DNA of 64,000 nt from JALZHR01 sp036388475 (GTDB lineage Bacteria; Acidobacteriota; Blastocatellia; Pyrinomonadales; Pyrinomonadaceae): NCBI GenBank assembly GCA_036388475.1, contig DASVRT010000016.1, positions 6,351 to 70,350 of the forward strand, given 5' to 3'. This document shows, piece by piece, positions 1 to 10,400 of this stretch (position 1 is its first letter; each line of letters starts with the position of its first letter). Below the pieces are notes generated by a model. That model saw only the letters and a program-made list of their open reading frames with translations, was not told the origin of the DNA and did no database searches. The translations under genes were made by a program, and so were the position numbers.

Positions 1-682
1 TTTGAGTTTCTTCCGTTTCTTTGGTCGAGACGGTAATTTCTCGGAGCGGCTTTTCGCCCGCGCGTCGATTCAAGCCTTTTTTCACTCTGACCTCGAATTC
101 GGTTTTTAAGTTTCCGCCTTCGACGGTGATTCGATAATCGCTCGGATAAGTCGGCGCGAAAACGCCGTTCCTGGAAATCGGCGAGCCTTGCTTGGCGCCT
201 AAATCGTAGCAAGACCACGAAAACTTCAACCCGCCGACCGGATTGCCTTCCGCGTCGAGACCGATGGCTGAAAAAGCTACCTTGTCGCCTTCGAGCATCT
301 CCGCAATCTGAGGTTCGACGCGGATTTGCTTAATCGTTTTTCTTGATTCCTCATCCTCGTTCGCTTTCGTTTTGCCGCCCGTCAGCGAATTGCCTAAAAA
401 AGCCAGCAGCGCGCTCGAACCGAAAGCGAAAGCAAAGTCGTTTTTAAATTCTCTCGCATTTGTCAGCAAATTAATGTGCATTGCCGGCGTGGTTTGAGCC
501 AGCAGCGTCACAATCAGTAAACTGCAAATCATTTTCCGCAGCAGCGATTTCTTTACCTGAAAACGCCGCGGTTTCGCGGATTGATTATCGGAAACCGATT
601 GTTTCCGCCGGTTTTTCTTCCTGCCTTGCTTCCCGAAGATGTTAACGTTCGAGAAACTAAAACTATCTTTGCCTGTCAACAT
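1..682 (-). CDS. Exported Ig-like-domain protein, N-terminal part (runs off window)
   Basis: The frame is open from an ATG at 682-680 to the window edge, about 227 codons, preceded by a good ribosome site (AAAGGAGA). The first ~47 residues are a long, very basic leader (GKQGRKKNRRKQ, KPRRFQVKKS). A hydrophobic stretch MICSLLIVTLLAQTTPA follows, which I read as an unusually extended signal peptide or anchor. After a linker (residues ~75-110) comes a region resembling a bacterial Ig-like (Big) domain: IRVEPQIAEMLEGDKVAFSA, then a sentence-like fold ending DYRITVEGG. Big domains are found in surface or secreted proteins and give no specific function. The bulk of the protein lies to the left of the window, so its identity is open; a large modular surface protein is likely. 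Confidence 0.7.
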   Translation of the reverse strand, partial: MLTGKDSFSFSNVNIFGKQGRKKNRRKQSVSDNQSAKPRRFQVKKSLLRKMICSLLIVTLLAQTTPAMHINLLTNAREFKNDFAFAFGSSALLAFLGNSLTGGKTKANEDEESRKTIKQIRVEPQIAEMLEGDKVAFSAIGLDAEGNPVGGLKFSWSCYDLGAKQGSPISRNGVFAPTYPSDYRITVEGGNLKTEFEVRVKKGLNRRAGEKPLREITVSTKETEETQ

Positions 683-1080
683 ATTTTTCTCCTTTGGTTA
701 AAATTCGGCGGCAGTTCCCGGCGTTTCTAATGAACGCGATACAAATCCAACCGCCGAACGCGTTAAGTTTCGGTTTTAGGAATGATTGAAATTTTTTGGA
801 TTTCAATCGGCTTGTTCGATTTTTAATTTTCCGACGGAAATTTGGTGACAGAATAATGCACTTAATTTTTTTTCTTGTCAAGATATTTTTTCCAAAAAAT
901 AAAGTTAAGTTTATAAACAAAAATCTTGTATCTGAAAAAAATCAATACATTCAATAATTTACCGGAAGCGAATCGGTCAAATTATTTTCGTTTTTAGTAA
1001 TGCTTCTCCCGCCTTTGTTAAATGGAATTCTTTACCCAAGCAGTTTCAGTCAGCGGTTTTTTATACGCAGTTGTGAGATA

Positions 1081-1210
1081 GCTCATAAAGTGAAAATCGG
1101 CTTCAAGCAAAATCAACAACTTAGAAAAAATATTCGCGCATAAAGTGAAAAAACATTAGCGCATAAAGTGAAAATTTCCGCTATTTTTAACGCATAAAAT
1201 GAAAATATCT
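1081..1210. repeat. Four direct copies of a CGCATAAAGTGAAAA motif
   Basis: Four same-orientation copies carry the core CATAAAGTGAAAA, with CAT at 1084, 1139, 1162 and 1193; the last copy has AATG for AGTG. Spacing is irregular (55, 23 and 31 bp), which does not fit a CRISPR array. Multiple same-direction sites of about 15-20 bp are typical of transposase-binding sites at the ends of IS21- or Tn7/Mu-like elements, but no transposase gene is nearby, so this could be a solo end or a relic. A regulator-binding array is an alternative. Confidence 0.55.
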
Positions 1211-1229
1211 GCTAAACACAACAAAATAA

Positions 1230-1260
1230 AAGGGTGTTGAATTGTATTCTCAACACCCTT
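1230..1260 (-). terminator. Rho-independent terminator of the giant gene
   Basis: A perfect 11-bp stem, AAGGGTGTTGA / TCAACACCCTT, encloses a 9-nt loop. Read on the minus strand the second arm is followed by TTATTTTGTTG. It lies about 215 bp downstream of the giant gene's stop codon and is well placed to end that transcript. Confidence 0.7.
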
Positions 1261-1475
1261 CTTGGGATGAGCCGGCGAAGACTTTACACCTCGCCGCTAT
1301 TGCTGACCGGCGCGGCGGTTTCGCAAGGCGAAAATTCGTTGTCGGATGAATGACGTTGAATCTATCCGCGAACGGATTCGGTTTTAAATTTTTTACACTC
1401 CTTTATTTTGCCTGGCTTTTGCTGCCTCTCAAATTACTTTAGTCAACATTTCGCCCTGCGCTTAAAATGGACTCT

Positions 1476-4400
1476 TTACACGGACGAACCAGGCGCTGCG
1501 ACCACTGAAAGGTCGAGGCGCAAATCGGAAAGACGCAGCAATGGAAGTTGATTTGTGCCCGAATTCAGTTGCGAATACAGTGTCACATCCAATACCAGGA
1601 TTGCGCCCTTAGGCGGCGCGTCGGGAGACGTTGGCTGTCCTAGCGCCAGATCGGAGTTTTGCAGCCAATCAGCCAGGACTGCCGAGTATGGCTTGATTCC
1701 GCTCGTACCGGAATCTCCCGACTTTCCGACCCATTTTGTTAACTCTTCTTGCAGACCGTCAACGGGCAGATCGAACGAGCGCACCAAAATCGCCGGATAA
1801 AGAGGCAGGAAGTAATCCGTCTCTAAGCTGCTTCCGGATGGAGAGCCAATCGGAAAACCGTAACGCGCGTCGATTTTGAGCCGGCGGTTTGCCAGGTCGG
1901 TAGTTCCTTCACTTTGTGTCAATAACTCAGCGTTGGTTTCAGTCAGCCCCATCATTGCCTCAAGGGTTAATCGCACGTAATCGCCCAAATCCAGATTTGT
2001 CTGGTTGACAACCGCCGGGTAGATTGCGACAGGCGTCGGGTTATCGACAAACGGCGTAAGCGGATTGGTAAGCGCCACAATCGGGGTCTGATAGATGAAT
2101 TCGGTATTTGATAACACCGTATCATCCGGGTAAAGCGAAGCATTTCGTCTGACGCCGATGCCGGAGTTGCCGTTTTCGTAGAGCAATGTGGTCAGCCCTT
2201 TGACTTTGACCTGATGCGTGACGAAATTGCTGGTCGGCGGCGGAACAGGCGTGTAAGCGTGCGTCACGATTTTCTGTCCGGGCGTCGAACAGCTCTCTTG
2301 CTCGTCCGGATAAGGCTTCATCGTCGCGGGGTCGAGCGCGGTAATACATTTATCTCCTACCCAGGGATTAGGCGGCAACGCCAGCGGGTCGGGCGTGAGC
2401 GTAATCAACCGCTCGTCGCTATCATCATTTTTACGATCCGTGACGATGTCCTGCTCAAGTGTGAACACAGGCGCGCCGCTGCCGGTAAGCATTTCAGATT
2501 TCGGCATCCAGTCGGAATTGTTCGCCAGCTGCGTAACCAAAGTTGCAAATGCGGTGAGCACGTCTATCGGAGTGTCCTTGGTAATCGGACTCATCTGGGG
2601 TTGCAGAATTTGGTATCCGGACTGAAAACGCGTGAGCGCTTCAAAGAGCGTGTAGGTTTTTTCCGCGTCCTCCTCGCCGGTCTTAAACATATCGACCGAT
2701 TCAGTCGAGCCGCCCGTGTTATAGATGAGCTGGAGCGTAATCTCGTCGGCGGCTGACAGGCGCGCCTGGTAGGTTGACGTATAAATCCAGCGCGTCTGGT
2801 CGGCGAGCGTGGTTCCCGTGTCATCAGTGTCGCGCTTCGCGGTCTGGACGATCATCGTCGGCGGTGTCGGATATTCGCGGTAGGCTAACGGGATGATGGT
2901 GTCGCCCATTTTCGGCGGAGACGGGAACGAGTTAATCAATTGCAGCCAAATCGAAGGCGGCGCGGCTTCACCGTGTTCACAATAGTCAATGACGCGGTCT
3001 TCGAGAAATACCTGAAGATGCGAGACAGCCCATTCAAGCGGGAATTCCTGATAGCGATTGTTCTCGATTTTCTGGTCGGTCACGCCGTAAAGGAAGGTCG
3101 TGGTCGTTGCTTGTCCTCCGTTTCCCGACGGCACATCGACGCGCGCCGTTCCCAGACCGAAGCCGCCCGCGTCTTCCGAAACGGTTCCGTCCGTCGGGCG
3201 CTGCATCTGTCCGAAGAGCTGCAGGCGATTGCCCATGTTCGACGGCAGCGGCTGATTGAACGCGACCTTGGTTTGGACGATAGTATTCACCGCGTAGGCA
3301 CTGCTCAGCGCGGCGCGCATCTGCTGCGCCATCTGGTCTTGCCCCTGGCATAAGTCGGAGGCATCGCCCATATAAGCGCTGTCTTGCAGCAGCCACGTAA
3401 CTTCGTTGTCGGCGTAGCGGTCTGCAATATCCTCGCGCGCGTAGGCGACCTGACTGTATAAATCCTGCGATTTCTGGAACATATTCGAGGCGCTTTCAGC
3501 GCCGAGCGCCGCGTCGACGGCGGCAAACGCCGTCCGCGCGATGTCGTCCAAATCCACATCATTGAATGTGCGCTTGTCGGGCAGACCGCTCAAGGCGGTC
3601 AAATCGTTGGGCATAGACACCGTGCCGGAGCGCAGGCTCGTATCCAGCGGCTTCGGCGCGAGATAATAGCGAACCGTGCTGCTGAGCGTCAGGTCGGTAA
3701 CCTTTTTCGAGACTGCCCATAAACCTTTCGGCTGGCTGGTCGATGCCGCGTTATCCGAAGCGTCTTCCAGCATCGGCATCCCGACCGACACATCCGTCGC
3801 GTCCGCCGGTCCCGTCGCCAGTCCGAACGCCGCGAACGCGGTGCTGAAATCCGCCGCCAGGTCATTCAAGTCAACGTCCGATTGGGGCGGAACATTGGTC
3901 GTCGCCCTGAATGCGTTCGGGTAGTCGGCAACTTCCGGCGACACGTTTTTTGTGCGTCTGATTCCGAAGTCGGCTTGTATCTCGAATACCAGAGCCAAAG
4001 CGTCGGAACTGCCCGGCACGGTTACGGTCAGAGTCACGCCGGAGAGAGTTCCGGTTCCGTCTTCGAGATAATTCCCGATGCTGCCGAGCATATCGAGCAC
4101 CGCCTTTTTCTGGTCGGCGCTCAAATCTATATCCGAGTTTGTTGAATTAAGATTGGTCGTTACGAACAACAATACGTCGTCCGGCGTCAGCTGGTCGATG
4201 ATCGTCCGGTAAAGAGAAGCGGTCGCATCCGCACTCTGGCTGCCGGGTGCGGGAAGCGCGTCTTTGCTCGGACACAGGTAAACGCTGAATTTGTTCGCCT
4301 GCGGCGTTCCGCCGACAGTAGAGCTGCCGGTAGTAAGCGAATTACAGACGGTGTTGTCCGTCGGGCTTGACCACGCCTGGAAGTTGAAAATCGAACGAAC

Positions 4401-7400
4401 TCCCGTCCAGTTTCCCATCGGAATCAGGTCGTCGAAGTAAAGATTCGGCTGATTGGAGACAGTGGTCTGAACTCTGCCGAAGGCGTTGCCGAAGGCATCC
4501 ACCACCAGGGTTTGAATCGAGTAATTGTCGCCAATCGAGGCGTAGCGATTCTGCTCGACACTGCTCTGGTTTTCAGTAGCGAGCTTGTAAAGCGGGACGG
4601 ATAATCGCCATTGCTGGTCGGTATCCGTCTCATCCTGCTTTTGCGGACCGGAAGGAACCGACAAATTGCTGGCGATGAAGCCGGAACTGGCGGGGACTTG
4701 ATAGGCTACCAAGCTGTAGAGCTGCGCCAGTTTATCCGGTATAGTCGTTTCGCCGGGCTCTTTTCGGGTCAATTCGACACCAGCCGAGCCTGCCGCCGTC
4801 GAGACATAGGATGTTTCGTTTTGAGCCTCGGTCGTCTCGGCGTAATAAAGCTGTCCCTCGACAGTGTTGTCGAGCACCACCGCATTGACGTAACGTTCGA
4901 GCGAGAATTCATCGGAGGCGGCAGGCACGTCCAGTTCAAACAGGAACGTAACCGGCGCGAAGGTCTGGTTTCCGAATAATTCGGTTGGCAGGCTCTTTCC
5001 GTCCGCGGTCTCATAGGTCAGGAAATATCCCGTCTGGTTGGTAACGCTGCTTTGCTCAAGGATTTGAAGAAATCCGTAAGGATCGCCGGTATCAGCGCCG
5101 ACCTGCGTCGTATGAGTTTCCTCTTCTGCCATCGCCATAAGTGTCGGCGGAGGCACGGATTGGGTGGTCGTATTGGTGCGCAACACGAAAAGCTGTCCGG
5201 ACGGCGGATTCGTCGTAATCGGGAATGAGATTAAGCCCGAAGTGTCGCTCGACTGCTGGTAAAGAAGCTTAATTGATTTGACGAGCGAAGAATTGCCGCC
5301 GAGCGCCGCCAGTAAATCCCGCATCGCGTTCTGCACGGTCAAATCGGCGGCTCCCAGCGCATATGTATTCGGGAGATACGCATCGCCGCCGAGCGGAACC
5401 TTGCGGACGGTCATCTCGACGGACAGCGCCCATCTGACATCTGCCGAAGGCACCGGATTCGTCTCAAGGTCATAGGCTTTTGTAGTCTCGCGGCTGAGAA
5501 GCTTGACCTTCAGCGGCGAGCTTGCCTTGAGCGCATCGCTCATTGCTTTTGAGAACGGGCGAAGCGTTGTTGCCTTTCCGCCGGACGGCGTCCAGGTAAT
5601 CGGATTGGCGAGCGAGAACGCCTGCGGACCGGTTTGCAGGACGGGAATCGACGTCGGCGTTCCGGGCAGGTCGATTGTCGTGCCGACGATTTCGTAAGGA
5701 GTTACGTCGCTGTTTAACAGCGTCCATTTAGCGTCGACGCTGACCCAGGTTTGATTATTGTCTCCGACCAGATTGATTACATACTGCTTGCCGTCGGTAA
5801 AGTTGCCGACCGGAAATTCCTGCCAAACCAGCGCGTAGAGAGGATTCGTCGGCTGGAGCGAGCCTTCGGGCAATTCCATACCGGCGGTTTCCGGCAGTCT
5901 CAATCCGCTTCGGAAGAACTGCGACATCTGCCCGGCGACGTTTCTGATTTGACCGCTCTTTACTGCGGCGATGTAGATGTCGCTGAGCTTGCCGCTTTCC
6001 GATTCGTCGTTTTGCATCTGCGTCAGCAAGGCGTTGACCGTCGAGCGAACGAGCGCCTGAAACCAGTCGAGAAACACCGATTGAATTAACGGAATCGTAG
6101 CGACATCGGCTGCCAGCAGGTTCTCGCTGTCTCCGCCGGAAGTGATGTTGGTATAAAGCTGGGCAAAATATTCCTGAAGCTCGTTTTGCGTCCACTGCTC
6201 CGACACGTTGCTTTTATTCTGAAAAACGTAGCTGAGCTCCGCGCCGCGCCCGGACGTATTCAGTCCCAGAAACGGCAGCATCGGGAAAATCGTGGCGTAT
6301 TTGGTTTCCTTGTCCGCGTTGGTCGTCTTGCCGTCGTCCGGCGGCACGCTGGTGATGGATAAGGCAAACATCTTACCGAGTCCTTCGATGAGAGTCGTAT
6401 AATCCAGACCGCCGACGAGTTTGTCCGGGTCTTGATTGAGCGCGTCGATTTGTTCCTGCGTGACGGTGTCGCTCCAGCTCGCCAATCCCAGGCTGGCGTT
6501 CAGCGCCCAGGCGACGGTTTGTGCCGCGACATTCTCGAACGATTTAAACTGGCTGGGCGTGGTAACGCTCTCGGTGTCGTTAACATATTCCATCGTCAGC
6601 GAAACGACGAACCACGGCTCGCCCGCGGCGCTCGGGTCTGACCAGACCGACGTAATTTCGGGCGTCATCCATGTTCCCAAATTATTCGTCAGACCGTTTT
6701 GCAACGGGTAATCCGGATTCCACAAAGTAGTTTCCAATGCTGCCCATTCGGCGCTGTAAAGAAGCCTTTCGACCGAATTTGAATTGTTCGAATTCAGCAG
6801 CTTCCACTCGAACCGGAAGCTGGCTTTGAAAGAGAAGCTGACTTTGATTGAGAAAAGCCCCAAATCGATTTTGACTTTGACGCTGACGCTGACGCTGGCT
6901 TCGACATAGAGAAGAATATCGCCGCCCATTCCACTTTCGAGAAGCAGCTGTATCCCAATCGACGCCTGTATCTGCACGTTGACGCTCGCCTTGATAATGG
7001 CAAAATCGACGGTTCCGTAAAGCTCGCCGATAACGCCGAATTGCCCCTGCAAGGACAACGCTTTCGGGTCGGTCAGCCACTTCACGACGTCTTCAGTGCC
7101 GTTGTAAGCGTAGTAGCCGATTTTGCCTTCGACGATGCCGAAGAAAGTCAGGCTTACGCCCGCCTTGAACGGACCGGAGGTGAAATCTTTCCCGACGCCC
7201 AGTCGCGCGCCGAATCCGGCGGCTAAAATCATGTCGTATTTATTCGTGAACGTGTCGTCCGTCGCCGAACTGAGCTTTGCGATGTAGAAGCCGCCCGAGC
7301 CGGTGACGGGAATCGGTCCGACGAATGCCTCGACGCGGAAGCAAACCGTCCAATCGTCATTAGCAGGGAAGCCGAGGTCGATTTTGAAATCGCTGTTGGT

Positions 7401-10400
7401 ATAGATGCTCAGTTTCAGCGCCGGCAGCGTGATGCTCGCCGCGCCCGCCTGAAAAGTCCGCAGAGTGTCCGGCAGCGTGAAGTTGATGAAGAACAAGCCG
7501 ACATTGTCGTTGACCTTCGTATATGTGATTTCAAAGCTCAGTCCCTTGAGCGCATCCTGCGTAATGTAAATCTTCAATGAATAAAACGGCGTGGAATCGT
7601 AGAACACGAAGCCCAGACCGACGATGTCGAGCAGAACGAAATTGGCGACGACCATCCAACCGCCGTCGGGCTTGTAGACATCGCCGTATTTTCCCGAGTT
7701 GACCGCCGTCCAGAAGTCGGTGCGAACGTATTCCAGGAACTCGTCGAAATTGGTCGGATTTTCATCGGGTCCGACTCGCTGTCCGACGCCCAGATATTCG
7801 AGGTCGAACACCTTCGAGCCGCCGTCGTCGCCGTTTTCCGCGCCTTTGAGCTGCCGGGCAGCATCAATCGGACTATTCATCGACACGGCGAGCGCTTTTT
7901 CTTCTTCGGCTTCTTTATTAAACGCGGCAAGCCAACCAATCTTATTTTCGCCTTTAGTGGGAGCAAACAGGGCAAAGTCGAAGAAGATATTTCCCGGCGG
8001 CATCCGCGTCCCCAGCACTTCCATATAGGAATTGTAAAAGGCGAGCACCAGCAGCTTGTCTTCGGTGTCCTGAGTCCATTTAAGCTGAAACTGCTCGATA
8101 AAAATCTTCAGCACGCCTTCGATATTAAGTTCGAGCTTGCCGTCGGCTTCGGGCATCTGCACGCCGAAAATCAGCGCGTTGGGCTTGCTGCCCGACGGCG
8201 GCTGCCAGCCTAAAAATATGCTGAACTTGAACGCGGACAAATCGCCCACCAGCGCGCCCAGACTGCCGAGTTCCAAATCGAATATCAACCCGAAATTAAA
8301 AGTCGAACTGGCTGGCGGCTGCGATTGCGGAGTAATGCCGAGAGTTTCGAGGCTGATTTCAAAATAGTCGAGCTCGGAAATCGACTGACCGTTTTCGGAG
8401 TAAAGGAAACTCTGAAGCTTGAAGGGCAGCAGCGCCAGCATGCTGTCGTCGTCGGTGCGCTGCTCGGTCTCGCCAAAGTCGAAGCGGAGATTTCCCGGCG
8501 CGAACTTGAGGGCGAGGTCGCTGGTTTCGGGCGGCTTGCCGCCGGTATAAGTCGTCAGCAGGTAACTCATCTCGATACCGAGGTCGGCGAACGAGAGCTT
8601 CTCGAAGCTGAACATATCGAGAAATTCCAGCTTGTTGAATTCCATGCTTCCCCAGATGGCAAAGCGCGAGCTGATTTTGCTCGTTGCGCCGCTGTCCGCG
8701 CCGTCGCCTGCTGTATTTCCCGTCGCCGTGTCTTCCGTCGCCGAAAACTGCACCTTTTCAAAGATAATGTTCTTTAGATAAGTGTTATCGTCGTAGGTAA
8801 ATTCGTAGGTTTTCTCCGCCACGAACGAGTATGTCTGCGCGCCGTCGTGCTCGGAATAGCTGCCCTTGATTTTGATGATGTTGTCTTCGTCGTCCGCCTC
8901 GCTATTGCCGGCGCTGTCGCCCAAATTGACGGCGACGGCGAACAGGTTATTGACGGTTAAATCGACCTCGGCTTCAAAGCTGGTCAGCGCGTTGTTTTCA
9001 AAAAGCGCGCGGAGATAGATAACCTTGAAGCCGTAATAATCCAAGCCCGCAGCCTCGCCGTAGATAGCGGGCATCATCCTTTCGTCCGGCTCCATCGTCC
9101 GAACGCTTAAAGAAGTGTTGGAGGTTGAGTCGTCCTCATAATCCACGAGCGCAAAGACCGAGCTGGAATCGAGCGTGACAGTCTCGCTGTTGCCCGTATC
9201 GCTGATATTTACGCCGACGTGATGCGCGCGGAAAGCGGCGAGGTTACTGGTTCCGTCTTCTTTTATCATTCCGCCGAGCAGCGCCCGAATCACGGGCGGC
9301 AGGTCATCGAGCTTAAGCGCCGTGTTGATTGCCAGCAGTCCGGCAAAGGCTGGGTCGTTGACGACGGTATTGAAGTTTGCGTAAACCGAATCCATACCGG
9401 CGCTTTCGGCATCATCGATGATTTTTTGAAGCTGCGCCTGTCGCTCGGAAGGAGCGCTGGAGAAGGTCGTTGCGTCTGCCCACAGCGATTGGTCATCGAC
9501 CAGTTCCTTGATGCTCTTATCCCTGAAAAACTTGAGCAGGAGAATCGGCGGCACGCCGTCCGGGTCCTGACCTTGAAGCTGAAGGTCGAAAAACCAATCG
9601 GATAATTCGACGGTGGCGTCCGTATCGCCAAACGTAAACAGCTTTTGCGCGCCGGAGTTGTTCTGGTCGATGACCAGAAATATCTGATTTTGATACAACG
9701 CCGAGCGAAGCTCGTCCTGCATATCTTCAAACCGGAGAACCTTGTCTTTTTTCGAGCCGCTGACGGCAAACTGCGTGTTCATCCAGACATTGCTGTTCTG
9801 GTCAAAGCCTCCGATTAAGCCGAGCGGCGTCATGCTGTTGACGAGCGTGCCCGCATCTTCCGCGAGTGTTCTACCGACTTGCGGAGCGAAACTCTTGTTC
9901 TCGCTTAAGGACTTGAGGACGAGTCGTCGCTGAGGATTGATGCCCTTGGTTTCCATCAACTGAAACTCGTTGACCGCAGAGTCGTCGGATGTCGAAATCC
10001 CGCCGTAGGGAACCATCGGCACGAGCGGTGTCGGAGTCGCCGCAGTTTCGAGCGCGATTGCCGGGTCTTGCGCCGGATAGACGGGTATCTTCCTGAACGA
10101 AAGCTGATAGGCTGTATAACCGTTAGCTGCGCCGTCTCCCGTTTGTCCGTTGTTCTGGTAGATCGGGCTTCCCTGCGGCTGGCTGTAATAGATATTCTGA
10201 GCTGCTGTCGAAGCAGATAGTCCTAACCAGGAAGTCGTCGCGTCCTCGGTCAGGTAGACGACTCCGTTTTCGGCGGTCGCCGGAATATTAACGCGATAAG
10301 CGGCATTTCCGGGAACAAAGCGCAAGGTGTCTCCGCGTGAGAACGTAAAGGTCTCTGTCGCCGAGTAAGCGCAGAGCAGTTCGCCTTCATCAGTCGTTCC

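Larger units (their letters stand above)
683..1475. other. A+T-rich intergenic region of about 790 bp
   Basis: This is spacer between the exported Ig-like gene and the giant gene, both on the minus strand. It is strongly A+T-rich, with no open frame that looks coding. It contains a four-copy direct repeat (1081-1210) and a perfect hairpin (1230-1260), listed separately. Between 1261 and 1475 I see no gene and no clear structure. The promoter of the Ig-like gene should lie in 690-1000, but A/T runs make any hexamer assignment arbitrary. Confidence 0.6.

Noticed and set aside
663..920. Minus-strand 85-residue open frame in the A+T-rich spacer
   Set aside because: Lys/Phe/Ile-rich composition reflects base bias; it overlaps the true start of the Ig-like gene in another frame.
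1081..1210. CRISPR array
   Set aside because: Repeats are short, diverged and irregularly spaced (55, 23, 31 bp) and no cas genes are present.
2214..2756. 180-residue plus-strand frame inside the giant gene, with many similar ones up to 10977
   Set aside because: Antisense shadows of a continuous 3295-codon gene; Arg/His-rich, without ribosome sites or recognisable domains.
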